DNA of 53,560 nt from CAUTUX01 sp963545485 (GCA_963545485.1 CAUUJG010000009.1:1-53560); one strand, 5' to 3'; numbered from the stretch's first letter, positions 43,411-52,179 are shown. Made by a program: numbers and translations. The notes: generated by a model not told the origin, from the sequence alone.

Positions 43411-43891
43411 TTTGTCTACTTCCTTGGGAGTAATATAGGAGTAATATAGTGGTGTAAAACATCAAAGCATCATAACTAGTGTGCTGTAGGCGAAATTTTG
43501 AGCTATTTTGGCATAATTTGGTAATGATTTCTTTTTTAATAGTATAGAACAAACTCGGAGATGGATTTAAGTTATGATTTTTATATGTTTTCAAAAATAC
43601 AACTTAAATGAAAGAAAATGATTTATCAAAGAGATTTTATATTTTTAAAAGTGTAGTTAGGACAGAATTATAGAGAATAATCGTTGATTAATAAAAAGTT
43701 CTCAACCATAGAAAAAAAATGCACCAAAATTAGCAATATGCACATTATGAAAATCGGTATTCAATTCATAAAATGTGAAAAAATGCACCCAAAGCAGTAA
43801 AAGTTTAGCTATAAACATGCAACTGTATAAAAACATAATGAGCATTCTAATCGATTAAAATTTTCTTACAATTTATTGTTCAAAAAATAAA

Positions 43892-45175
43892 TTGAGCCCA
43901 TTAGATGTATCGAAATTTGTTGACAGTTTTAAATTGAGTGGGTTAGAATGTGGTCACTATATGGGGATCAAATCTTATAATGGCGAGCTTGATCATTCAG
44001 CAAAATACTATCCGATAATTTCAAGAAAAGATGCTCAAAGTTTATTTTGTGTTGAGGCAAAGCTGTCAAAAGATATCAATGTTGATTTAATGCAAAAAGC
44101 ATTGGATGAAACGATTAAATTTTATCCAACTTTTTCTGTTGAACTAAAGCGTGGATATGCATGGCATAAGTTTGTTCACAATAGTAGAGCGTTAAAAGTT
44201 GCTAAACATACAAGCAGAATTATGATACCAATTATTCCTAAACTTAATAATAGACATCAAATGAGAGTTAGCATCAGTGGAAAGATTGTGAGATTGGAAA
44301 TATTTCATGGTGTTTGTGATGCAAATGTCGGATTTGAGTTCCTTACAGGATTAATTGAAACATATAATTCATTGATTGGTGGGGAAAATTGTAAACATGA
44401 TGTTTTGGATAAGCCAGAACATTATGAAAATTCATTTGCTACACATCCAAATAGAGATAAACTCGACATGCCATTAACTTCATTACTTGAGAAAAATGTT
44501 GCAATTATTAAAGGTGAGTATATTGACGGATTCGGAGCAGAACAGTATAAAAGAAGCTTTCAGACAGAAAAATTAAAGAATTATGCAAAGAAACATAATG
44601 TTTCTATATCCGCTGTAATAGTGGGAATATTGGTAAAGGCTTCATTAAAGTGTGTGGATTCAGATGATAACAAAAAAATAGTAATAATGTTGCCAGTTGA
44701 TTTGCGAAGGCTCTTTATGTCGGTATCAAAAAGAAATTTTGTGAGTTTTGTGAGATTAAGATTTGAGAATAAAGATAGTGGATTAGACGCACTTATACAG
44801 CAAGCAAATAATAAGATAAAATCTCAAGTTACCAAAGAATATTTTCAAAAATTTATGAATCTTTCACATAGAACAGCAACAGGAATATTGAGAGCAGTTC
44901 CGTTGTGGTTTAAAGAAATGATTATTAAACCTACGGTTAAACATGCAAAGTCAAAACATACAGTGATTTTTAGCAATATAGGTAAGATTGCTGATGTAAA
45001 AGGAGTTGATGAATATGTTCTTAACTTGAATATTTCAAAAAATAATCCTATTAACTTTGGTATGGTTTCAATTAACGGGAAGACAACATTAAGTGCGACA
45101 TCAAAAATTAAAAATATTGAATTAATTGATGAAGTATTTGAAATATTAGATAAAACAATAAATGAGGAAAAATAA
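43892..45175 (+). CDS. Condensation-domain acyltransferase-like protein
   Basis: About 427 residues. The CoA-dependent acyltransferase/condensation fold is suggested by the N-terminal pattern AKYYPIISRKDAQSLFCVEAKL and by IFHGVCDANVGFEFL (about residues 133-147), which fits the HxxxD catalytic motif. Related proteins are called alcohol acetyltransferase or peptide synthetase condensation-like; substrates are unknown. The start is uncertain: a TTG at 43892 keeps the whole frame but has no ribosome site, and the first internal ATG (codon 24) still leaves the domain intact. The 3' end overlaps the alaS-like frame or lies 1 base from its best start. There is no biosynthetic cluster around it. Confidence 0.65.
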   Translation: MSPLDVSKFVDSFKLSGLECGHYMGIKSYNGELDHSAKYYPIISRKDAQSLFCVEAKLSKDINVDLMQKALDETIKFYPTFSVELKRGYAWHKFVHNSRALKVAKHTSRIMIPIIPKLNNRHQMRVSISGKIVRLEIFHGVCDANVGFEFLTGLIETYNSLIGGENCKHDVLDKPEHYENSFATHPNRDKLDMPLTSLLEKNVAIIKGEYIDGFGAEQYKRSFQTEKLKNYAKKHNVSISAVIVGILVKASLKCVDSDDNKKIVIMLPVDLRRLFMSVSKRNFVSFVRLRFENKDSGLDALIQQANNKIKSQVTKEYFQKFMNLSHRTATGILRAVPLWFKEMIIKPTVKHAKSKHTVIFSNIGKIADVKGVDEYVLNLNISKNNPINFGMVSINGKTTLSATSKIKNIELIDEVFEILDKTINEEK

Positions 45176-45176
45176 A

Positions 45177-46952
45177 ATGGTTAAGATGACATCAGATGAA
45201 TTAAGAAATAAATATTTGTCGTTTTTTAAAGAAAGAGGGCATACAGTAATTCCATCTGCATCGCTTATACCTGAAAATGATCCTACAGTTCTTTTTACAA
45301 CAGCTGGAATGCATCCGCTAGTTCCATATCTTTTGGGAGAAAAGCATCCCGGAGGAACAAGGCTTACAGATGTTCAGATATGTGTAAGAACAGGAGATAT
45401 TGATGAAGTTGGTGATGCTACGCATTGTACATTTTTTGAGATGTTAGGCAATTGGTCATTAAATGATTATTTTAAAAAAGAAGCGATAACATGGTCGTAC
45501 GAGTTTTTAACAAAGGTCTTGAAAATAGACTCAAATAATATTGCTGTTACAGTTTTCGCTGGCAACGAAAATGCTCCGAAAGATGAATATTCATATGGGA
45601 TATGGAAAGATGCAGGGATTAAAGAAGAAAACATATTCTTTATGGATGCGAAGCACAATTGGTGGGGACCGGCTGGTGAAACAGGACCATGCGGACCGGA
45701 TACAGAGATATTTATAGATTTACGACCAAATGAAAAACCATCATTCCCAGATGACAGTAGATATGTTGAAATTTGGAATAATGTTTTTATGGAATTCTAT
45801 AAAGATGATAAGGGTAAGATTAATCTGGGAACACGTAAAAATGTTGATACCGGAATGGGACTTGAGAGAGTTATCTGTATTTTAAATGGGTTTAAATCCG
45901 TATATGACACAGACTTATTTGCGGATGTTATTAAATATCTAAATGAGCATATAGGTAAAGATATAGAACTTTTAGAAGATGCGAAAGTAAAGGCAGTACG
46001 AATAATCGCAGATCATTTAAGAACTGCAACATTCATGCTTGGAGATGTGAAGGGAATAGCACCATCTAATGTTGATCAGGGATATGTTTTAAGAAGGCTT
46101 ATAAGAAGAGCAATGAGATATATGAGGTTACTTGATATAGGAAATGAACATATATGTAATATTGCGAAAATGTATGTTCTGAAGTATAAAGATGTATACT
46201 CATTTCTTACAACAAATGAAGGCAAAATATATGAGGAGCTTTCAAAAGAAATCGACAAGTTTTCAAAAACAATTGAGCTTGGATTAAAAGAATTTGAAAA
46301 AGTGCTTAAATATGTTAATGGAAAAGTTTTTCCAGGTAAGACTGCCTTTAGGTTATATGATACTTTTGGATTCCCAATAGAAATGACAAAAGAATTAGCA
46401 AAAGAAAAGGGATATGATGTAGATGAAGACGGCTATAATACAGCGATTGAAATTCATAGAGAAAAATCAAAACAAGGTGCAGAGAAGAAGTTTAAAGGTG
46501 GACTGGCGGATGATGGGGAAATGAGTAAAAAGTTACACACTGCGACACATTTGTTGAATAAGGCTCTTAAAATAGTGTTAAATGATGAAAATATAAACCA
46601 GAGGGGTAGCAACATTACTCCCGAAAGGTTGAGATTTGATTTTAATTTTGAAAGACCGCTCACCCAAGATGAAATTAAAAAGGTAGAAGCGTTTGTAAAT
46701 AAAGAGATAGAAAACGATACTAAAGTAAAGTGTGAAGAGATGTCAGTAAGTGATGCAAAAAAGCAGGGAGCAGTTGGAATCTTCACAGATAGATATGCAG
46801 ATATAGTTAAGGTTTATACAATTGGACCTTCGAAAGAAATATGTGGAGGTCCTCATGTTGAACATACGGCTGAACTCGGTAAGTTCCAGATTGTTAAAGA
46901 ACAAAGTTCATCTCAAGGAGTAAGAAGAATAAAAGCAATATTAACTGAGTGA
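45177..46952 (+). CDS. alaS: Short alanyl-tRNA synthetase lacking the C-Ala domain
   Basis: 591 residues. The class II catalytic core is complete (FTTAGMHPLVPYLLGEKHPG, TFFEMLGNWSLNDYF, MGLERVICIL, HLRTATFMLGDV...PSNVDQGYVLRRL), and so is the editing domain with its zinc ligands HTATHLL (about 453) and CGGPHVEHT (about 555). The sequence then ends at VRRIKAILTE, about 280 residues shorter than the usual 870-880, so the DHHA1/C-Ala domain is missing. No frameshifted continuation follows. GAGG precedes the ATG at 45177, which is one base after the upstream stop. It may be the only AlaRS or a second, short form. Confidence 0.88.
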   Translation: MVKMTSDELRNKYLSFFKERGHTVIPSASLIPENDPTVLFTTAGMHPLVPYLLGEKHPGGTRLTDVQICVRTGDIDEVGDATHCTFFEMLGNWSLNDYFKKEAITWSYEFLTKVLKIDSNNIAVTVFAGNENAPKDEYSYGIWKDAGIKEENIFFMDAKHNWWGPAGETGPCGPDTEIFIDLRPNEKPSFPDDSRYVEIWNNVFMEFYKDDKGKINLGTRKNVDTGMGLERVICILNGFKSVYDTDLFADVIKYLNEHIGKDIELLEDAKVKAVRIIADHLRTATFMLGDVKGIAPSNVDQGYVLRRLIRRAMRYMRLLDIGNEHICNIAKMYVLKYKDVYSFLTTNEGKIYEELSKEIDKFSKTIELGLKEFEKVLKYVNGKVFPGKTAFRLYDTFGFPIEMTKELAKEKGYDVDEDGYNTAIEIHREKSKQGAEKKFKGGLADDGEMSKKLHTATHLLNKALKIVLNDENINQRGSNITPERLRFDFNFERPLTQDEIKKVEAFVNKEIENDTKVKCEEMSVSDAKKQGAVGIFTDRYADIVKVYTIGPSKEICGGPHVEHTAELGKFQIVKEQSSSQGVRRIKAILTE

Positions 46953-46996
46953 GATGAATAGTTGAATACGAATAATAAAAAAAGAGAGGTATTAAA

Positions 46997-47956
46997 ATGA
47001 GAGATTTAAAAAAACTACAAGACAAATTAGATGTTATCAAATGGTTAGATTCGGAAAATAGAAGACATGATATGTGTGGTACATATTCATATTGTGTATT
47101 TTGCAACAAATATATCCCCAACCCTTGTGCCGTTTCGATGACGAAATATATGAATAGCCATCAGCAGGATAATTTGTATGAAGGCTTGTTGAAGATTGGT
47201 GATGAATCTGCAGGGTTAATCGAATCAGTTGAAAATGTCGCACAGGAAATTATTGAAGAAATTAATATTCAAGAAGTAAAGCAAAAGGTTGAAGATGGTT
47301 CATATATCATGGAATCATTTGCAGAAGAGGATGAAGAAGAAAATATTGATGAGTTCGCTGAAGCTCCTATTATAGAAGGAGAGGTAGAGTCAGATGAATC
47401 TGATACATGGGATGAAAGTGCAGATGATTATAATGATGAGGATATGGATTCTGATGAAGGTATAGAAGTAGACAGTATTGAATCTCTTGGCAAGACTTTT
47501 GATTATGAGAAGGTCATGATTAAGAAAGAAAGAAGAATGCCATTAACATTTGCTGAAAAATATGTATTGGCAAGTCAGGATCTTAAAGATAGATATAAAA
47601 TTGTTGAACAAGAAATTCTAAGAAGAGATTCAAAGAAGGATATAGAAATTAAAGGTAGGGTAAATAAACATTGTCATGCGTTCAGATATAACGGTGAAAT
47701 AGTTATTAAGATAACAATTATAGGCAGATCATTAAGAATAAATCTTGCTCTTGATCCAACATTAGAAGAATTTTGTAATGGAACAATGCCACATTTGGAC
47801 ATGTCTCATAAGAAAGTATATGAGACAGTGCCTTTTCAATTAAAGATGAATAGCAAGCTTGGAGTTAAGAGAGCTTGTAAACTTGTAAATATATTGAAAG
47901 ATAATATTCGTGAAGAAGTTGATGCAAATGAAGGTGTAACAAAAATAAATTGCTAG
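46997..47956 (+). CDS. Acidic protein with N-terminal Cys cluster, Clostridia-type
   Basis: 319 residues, function unknown. An N-terminal Cys motif (CGTYSYCVFCNKYIPNPC, about 27-44) may bind zinc. A long acidic linker (about 95-170, rich in Glu, Asp and Ser) follows. The C-terminal 130 residues (TFAEKYVLASQDLKDRYKIV, IEIKGRVNKHCHAFRYNGEIV, GRSLRINLALDP, TVPFQLKMNSK, GVKRACKLVNILK) resemble a domain I recall in many uncharacterised Clostridia proteins (sometimes several copies per protein); no name is offered. GAGAGGT precedes the ATG. It lies downstream of alaS by 44 bases. Confidence 0.6.
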   Translation: MRDLKKLQDKLDVIKWLDSENRRHDMCGTYSYCVFCNKYIPNPCAVSMTKYMNSHQQDNLYEGLLKIGDESAGLIESVENVAQEIIEEINIQEVKQKVEDGSYIMESFAEEDEEENIDEFAEAPIIEGEVESDESDTWDESADDYNDEDMDSDEGIEVDSIESLGKTFDYEKVMIKKERRMPLTFAEKYVLASQDLKDRYKIVEQEILRRDSKKDIEIKGRVNKHCHAFRYNGEIVIKITIIGRSLRINLALDPTLEEFCNGTMPHLDMSHKKVYETVPFQLKMNSKLGVKRACKLVNILKDNIREEVDANEGVTKINC

Positions 47957-47996
47957 AAGTAAATATTTGAGATGTGTTAAATTGCAAGACATAAAA

Positions 47997-48020
47997 ATTT
48001 GAAACAGCTCTTCTTCAAAT
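47997..48020. terminator. Weak hairpin between convergent genes
   Basis: ATTTGAA (47997-48003) and TTCAAAT (48014-48020) make a 7-bp stem with a 10-nt loop. No T-run follows, so a terminator role is uncertain. Confidence 0.25.
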
Positions 48021-48081
48021 GCTTTATATTGGACAAAGTAAAAAACGATTGTGGGTGTTTGTTGAAGGTTTATATTATAAG

Positions 48082-48654
48082 TTATAAGTAATAAAACAAC
48101 AGTCCTAAAATCCCACTCACAAGAATAAGCCAGACAGCTGAGAATTTTCTTCCATTTATTTTTAATTTAGAAATAGGGAAGAGTATAAATATTAAAATTA
48201 GACTCGTTTCATTAAATTTAAAATTTTTGAAATCGCTAAAGGAAGTCATATTAAAAACAATAAGAATAAATAAACTTACAAATACGCTTGCAATTATTCC
48301 AGTTACGGATGAGCTCATATAACTGAGAGTTTTTTTCATTAATACATTTTTTTTAATAAGATTTGCAAAAAGTACAATTGTCATGATAATGATGAAAGAT
48401 GGAAGTATAACTCCCAAAGTAGCTAAAAATGCTCCTAAAAAGCCATGAGTGGTATATCCGGTATATGTTGCGATATTGATTGCAAATGGTCCTGGAGTTG
48501 TTTCGGAAATGGCAATGAAGTCTAAAAGCTCCTTGTTTGAGAACCATGAATTTCTTTCAACTTCTTTCATTATTAACGGGATCATTGCTTGTCCGCCACC
48601 AAATGTGAATAGACCAATTTTAAAAAAAGTAGTGAATAGAGAAAGTGCCTGCAT
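48082..48654 (-). CDS. Chromate transporter, half protein 2
   Basis: 190 residues, one CHR domain with about six TM helices. Signatures FKIGLFTFGGGQAMIPLIMKE and FIAISETTPGPFAINIATYTGY are characteristic. Pairs of short ChrA proteins form a heteromeric anion/chromate exporter. Its ATG overlaps the stop of the upstream half by one base, so the two are coupled. Confidence 0.88.
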   Translation of the reverse strand: MQALSLFTTFFKIGLFTFGGGQAMIPLIMKEVERNSWFSNKELLDFIAISETTPGPFAINIATYTGYTTHGFLGAFLATLGVILPSFIIIMTIVLFANLIKKNVLMKKTLSYMSSSVTGIIASVFVSLFILIVFNMTSFSDFKNFKFNETSLILIFILFPISKLKINGRKFSAVWLILVSGILGLLFYYL

Positions 48655-49220
48655 TAGTATAGCCTTTTTTCTGTTGGTTTAATCAACATCATCGCAATTG
48701 CTGAAAAACAAAAACCTAAAATAATTATGTAAATAGCATTTAATTTTAAAATGAACATAGCCAAAAAGGCGGTGATCGCCATTATGAAACTAAAGAAATT
48801 ATGCTTCATATTTTTTACAAACATTGAAACAGCTCTGCCAATCAAAACGATAACTGCGGCACGCATACCACTTAAAAATGCTAGTAGAGCTTTATTTTCC
48901 TTGAAGGTTGATATAAAAATTGATATTCCGATGATGATAAAAAAAGAGGGAAGAGAGGCACCGAGTGTTGCAACAATTGCACCTGGTATTCCGGCGACTT
49001 TGCCACCTATAAAGGTTGCGACATTTATGGCTATCGGTCCGGGACTCATCTCAGAAATTGTGAAAATTTCAGAAAGAGTATAGCTGTCCAGCCACTTGTG
49101 TTTTGTAACAACTTTTTCCTTAATCATAGATAGCATTGCATAGCCACCACCAAAAGAAAAAAGACCAATAAAAAAGAATGTAGTGAATAATTTGAAAAGA
49201 TCTGAAAGTTTCTTTTTCAT
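48654..49220 (-). CDS. Chromate transporter, half protein 1
   Basis: 188 residues, one CHR domain (FIGLFSFGGGYAMLSMIKE, FTISEMSPGPIAINVATFIGG), partner of the following half. No Shine-Dalgarno precedes the ATG, and a -10 box lies 7 bases upstream, so the message is predicted leaderless. The N-terminus is basic (MKKKLSDLFKLF). Confidence 0.88.
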   Translation of the reverse strand: MKKKLSDLFKLFTTFFFIGLFSFGGGYAMLSMIKEKVVTKHKWLDSYTLSEIFTISEMSPGPIAINVATFIGGKVAGIPGAIVATLGASLPSFFIIIGISIFISTFKENKALLAFLSGMRAAVIVLIGRAVSMFVKNMKHNFFSFIMAITAFLAMFILKLNAIYIIILGFCFSAIAMMLIKPTEKRLY

Positions 49221-49227
49221 CTTACAA

Positions 49228-49236
49228 ATTATAACA
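49228..49236 (-). promoter_or_regulatory. Chromate transporter promoter, predicted leaderless
   Basis: On the minus strand TGT-TATAAT is an extended -10 ending at 49228; 7 bases further is the ATG at 49220. No ribosome site is present. Confidence 0.5.
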
Positions 49237-49238
49237 CA

Positions 49239-49272
49239 GGCATAAAAAAAAGACCGCCAGGCGATCTTCTTT
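49239..49272 (-). terminator. Ferredoxin gene terminator
   Basis: On the minus strand AAGATCGC, loop CTG, GCGGTCTT, then TTTTTT: a stem-loop with a T-run just after the ferredoxin stop. It directly adjoins the chromate transporter promoter. Confidence 0.75.
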
Positions 49273-49293
49273 TTGTTTCATGGAATAATAAGA

Positions 49294-49464
49294 TTATTCT
49301 TTAGAAATGGCTCCCATTGGACAAACACCTTCACAAGCACCACAATCGGAACAGATGTTTTTTACGATTTCGTATTTTGCATCTCCTTCCTTAATGGCGT
49401 TGAGCGGACATGTATCCACACAGGCACCGCACTTTACACAATCGTCACTGATTACTCTAGGCAT
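49294..49464 (-). CDS. 2[4Fe-4S] ferredoxin
   Basis: 56-residue bacterial ferredoxin. The two cluster motifs are CVKCGACVDTCP and CSDCGACEGVCP (each CxxCxxCxxxCP). It carries low-potential electrons and fits PFOR as acceptor. GAGGAGG lies before the ATG. Its promoter region holds several GTTAA/TTAAC elements like those by the DtxR-family regulator, so it may be regulated oppositely to the flavodoxins. Confidence 0.95.
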   Translation of the reverse strand: MPRVISDDCVKCGACVDTCPLNAIKEGDAKYEIVKNICSDCGACEGVCPMGAISKE

Positions 49465-49486
49465 ATTTCATTACCTCCTCATATAT

Positions 49487-49537
49487 GTTAATTAAATTTT
49501 AACACCATAAAGTTAAATTGTAAAGATTTTACTTAAC
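49487..49537 (-). promoter_or_regulatory. Ferredoxin promoter with GTTAA/TTAAC elements
   Basis: On the minus strand: -35 TTTACA (49524-49519), 17-base spacer, extended -10 TGT-TAAAAT (49501-49496). + strand GTTAA at 49487 and 49512 and TTAAC at 49499 and 49533 overlap the promoter. The pair AAAGTTAA / TTAACTTT (49509-49540) forms a wide inverted repeat. Confidence 0.45.
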
Positions 49538-49622
49538 TTTATATCTATACAAAGATAAAACTGAGAAAAATACATTAAATTTTGGAAAAACTGCTAAATT
49601 TACAAAAAGTTAAATAAAAAAT

Positions 49623-50612
49623 TTATTGCTTAACTGGAGGCTTATGCCATTTTTTCTTTTTATGTTTAAAAAAGTTCCCTTTTTTGGTATTGTTGTCCGT
49701 ATTATGCTCGGATTCTTTGTTTGATTTGTTTTTAATGTTAACTGTATCTGGGACGGCATCATCAGCAATATTTTTATTAAATTCCTTTTTATGATTTTGC
49801 AGGTTATCTGTATTGGTGATTGTAATATCAGATAGAGGATATGTACGAATTCCACTCAACAATTCATCTTTTAATTCAACAGTAACAGTTTCTTTTATAT
49901 TGGATGTTGCTAACACCGTGCCTATCCCATCAGGAGTATTTACACTTGAACCAATGGTGGGTAGTTGTGCTTGAATTTTTTCATAATCATCATTTTCAAA
50001 AGCAAGGCAGCACATAATTTTTCCGCAAAAGCCGGCAAGCTTTTCAGGATTAGGTTGTAGTCCTTGAATCTTTCCCATTTTTACTGTTGCTTTAACCCCA
50101 TTTGGGGCATATCTTGTACAACAACATGGATGTCCGCACACACCTAATGAACCATATAAAAGTACTTCTTCACGACTGTTTATTTGTCTCATTTCTATTC
50201 TTGTTTTGAGCATACCAGCAGTGTATTTAACAATGTCTTGAAAAGGAATCCTATCGTTAGCGGTGTAGTAGACAATGAATTTAGATCTGTCAAAAGTGTA
50301 TTCGGCATTTTTAATAATCATTGGTAAATTCAATTCATCAGCTTTTTCTTTTATCTTAGGAATAGCTGACTTAGCATCAGCGATATTGTTAGTAATCTGT
50401 TTTTCATCACTTTCAGTTACTTTACGTAAAACAGGTTTCAGTTCAAATGCAATTTGATCTTCTGGAACATTCTTGAGCGATTTTATCTCTCCCCATTCAA
50501 CTCCACGAGATGTTTCAACTATTACTTTATCACCTTCAGCCAATTTTAAGCCTTTAGGGTCAAATGAGTATAGTTGAGAATTTAAATTAAATTTTACCCC
50601 TACGACTTCCAT
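49623..50612 (-). CDS. ricT: PSP1-domain protein RicT (YaaT)
   Basis: 329 residues. The PSP1 domain (GVKFNLNSQLYSFDP..., ELNLPMIIKNAEYTFDRSK...) carries the Cys-rich motifs CGHPCCC (about 160) and CGKIMCC (about 198), which hold an Fe-S cluster in the B. subtilis RicAFT complex that guides RNase Y. The C-terminal 70 residues are a basic, low-complexity tail (KKGNFFKHKKKKWHKPP). It overlaps the upstream holB gene by 13 bases and forms tmk-holB-ricT. RicA and RicF homologues are not in the window. Confidence 0.9.
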   Translation of the reverse strand: MEVVGVKFNLNSQLYSFDPKGLKLAEGDKVIVETSRGVEWGEIKSLKNVPEDQIAFELKPVLRKVTESDEKQITNNIADAKSAIPKIKEKADELNLPMIIKNAEYTFDRSKFIVYYTANDRIPFQDIVKYTAGMLKTRIEMRQINSREEVLLYGSLGVCGHPCCCTRYAPNGVKATVKMGKIQGLQPNPEKLAGFCGKIMCCLAFENDDYEKIQAQLPTIGSSVNTPDGIGTVLATSNIKETVTVELKDELLSGIRTYPLSDITITNTDNLQNHKKEFNKNIADDAVPDTVNIKNKSNKESEHNTDNNTKKGNFFKHKKKKWHKPPVKQ

Positions 50613-51577
50613 ATATATCTAGCCTCCATAATATTAAATAGTAGATTATCCATAGCATGTGATTCATTAACATTATAAGTTAGTTCTTCTAGAGTATCCG
50701 TGATGCGGTCAATTATTGCCAATAAAGAGTTCCTACTGAATTTTTGTGTGAGAGTGGTAGCTACATTTTGTGGAAGTCTGTTGTTTAGCAGATTCATATC
50801 CACATGACAATCTAAAATCATAGTAAAGATGAACAGTAATAAATCCAATGTTTTTTTTGGATTATTTTTAAAGTATATATTTTGAGAATATTTAATAATA
50901 TCTTTGCTACTTTGTATGTTCAGCAGCATATCTTTGAGAAAAGCAAAACGATTTGAGAATGACTCATCCATTGTGAAATCATACGCTTTTTGTATTTGAC
51001 CATTACAAAATGAAGCAGCAATTTTAGCTGTTTCATAGGGTACATTGCAAGTGAGAAGAAAGTCAGTAATTTCATTTTCTTGAAATGTATCAAGATTGAT
51101 AATTCTACATCTTGATCTAATTGTCTGTAAGACTCGTTTTTCATTTGAAGCACTAATAAAAAAAATAACATGTTCAGGCGGTTCTTCTAACGATTTTAAA
51201 AGTTTATTCTGAGCAGTAGTATCAATCTCATCAAAGTTTTGAATAAAATACAAATCAATTTCACCAAATAGTGGAGGGGGATATAGCCCATCGATTATAT
51301 CTTGAACTTCTTGAGTATATAATTTATGTCCATCGTGGTTTATGAAATGTACATTAGGATTAGCATTGTCTCTTATCTTTATGCATTCTGTACAATTTAT
51401 ACATGCAGAATGATTTGTACAGAATTTAGTTAAAGAAATTAAATAAAAGAATGCTTTTGCAATTTCTGTATCTTTTGTGAGATATAAATAGGCGTGAGAA
51501 GGATTATTAAGGATTTCCTTTTTAATGTTTTTGTATGCTTCGGTTTTTTTTAAAATATTAAAAAACAGTTCGTTCAC
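50600..51577 (-). CDS. holB: DNA polymerase III delta' subunit
   Basis: 325 residues, clamp-loader subunit. The AAA+ fold lacks a functional Walker A, as delta' does. A zinc-binding Cys set (CTNHSACINCTEC, about 52-64) and the SRC motif (QTIRSRCRII, about 155) are present, with LLKSLEEPPEHVIFFI. It overlaps tmk by 4 bases (ATGA), so it is co-translated with it. Confidence 0.9.
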   Translation of the reverse strand: MNELFFNILKKTEAYKNIKKEILNNPSHAYLYLTKDTEIAKAFFYLISLTKFCTNHSACINCTECIKIRDNANPNVHFINHDGHKLYTQEVQDIIDGLYPPPLFGEIDLYFIQNFDEIDTTAQNKLLKSLEEPPEHVIFFISASNEKRVLQTIRSRCRIINLDTFQENEITDFLLTCNVPYETAKIAASFCNGQIQKAYDFTMDESFSNRFAFLKDMLLNIQSSKDIIKYSQNIYFKNNPKKTLDLLLFIFTMILDCHVDMNLLNNRLPQNVATTLTQKFSRNSLLAIIDRITDTLEELTYNVNESHAMDNLLFNIMEARYIWKS

Positions 51578-52179
51578 TTGATGATGTTCCTATCACGCAA
51601 CTCTTTAATTATTTTTTTTGATGTATCAAATTTATTGTCTTCTGGTTTGATCATTATAAATCTTCTAGGATCATTTTTGGCAATTTCAAGAAAGCCATTG
51701 TATACAGCCATATGAAAATAAATACCTTCTTGTTCAACACGATCTTGAGTCTTTATTTTTCTAAATGATGTACCAGGTTGAAGATCTATAAAGATGGTGT
51801 ATTCTGGCATATATTGCATGGCGTATGAATTTATTTTCTTTACAAAATCGAGCCCAAGTTTTCTAGCATAGCCTTGATATGCCAAAGAACTGTCTATATA
51901 TCTATCACAAAATATAAGCTTGTTTGCTCTAATGGCGGGAATTATATGTTCGTGTAGCAGTTGAGTCCTACATGCCGCATATAATAGTGCTTCCGTTTCG
52001 TTAGCTAGTTCTGAGTTGTTTATATCGAGAATGATATTTCTAATTTTTTCTGATATGTCAGTGCCACCGGGTTCTCTAAAAAAAAGAGCATTTTGACCAG
52101 TATCGGACAAATAATTTTTTAATAATTCTATTTGTGTAGATTTGCCGACGCCCTCACAGCCTTCAAAACTTAAAAACAT
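51574..52179 (-). CDS. tmk: Thymidylate kinase
   Basis: 201 residues. Phosphorylates dTMP to dTDP. The P-loop is FEGCEGVGKST (residues 5-15), the DR motif FCDRYIDSSLAYQG is present, and so is the lid region. The ATG at 52179 is chosen: GCGAGG precedes it and the P-loop begins at residue 5; an in-frame ATG at 52248 would add 23 hydrophobic residues. It leads the tmk-holB-ricT operon. Confidence 0.93.
   Translation of the reverse strand: MFLSFEGCEGVGKSTQIELLKNYLSDTGQNALFFREPGGTDISEKIRNIILDINNSELANETEALLYAACRTQLLHEHIIPAIRANKLIFCDRYIDSSLAYQGYARKLGLDFVKKINSYAMQYMPEYTIFIDLQPGTSFRKIKTQDRVEQEGIYFHMAVYNGFLEIAKNDPRRFIMIKPEDNKFDTSKKIIKELRDRNIIK

Larger units (their letters stand above)
43103..43891. 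other. Island DNA between the LRR gene and the acyltransferase gene
   Basis: Contains an IS3-family remnant (43178-43410) and otherwise no gene. Direct repeats of GGAGTAATATA occur near 43427 and 43439, and AAAAAATGCACC recurs near 43722 and 43785. An imperfect inverted repeat, CACATTATGAA...TTCATAAAATGTG, spans 43741-43777. The rest is AT-rich without a recognisable pattern. Confidence 0.4.

Noticed and set aside
43391..43594. Minus-strand frame of 67 codons near the IS3 relic, as the transposase N-terminal part
   Set aside because: It is not in frame with the remnant and shows none of the DDE or helix-turn-helix features of IS3 transposases.
45080..45176. T-box riboswitch before the alanyl-tRNA synthetase gene
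   Set aside because: The upstream sequence is coding for the acyltransferase up to 1 base before the start; there is no room for a T-box leader.
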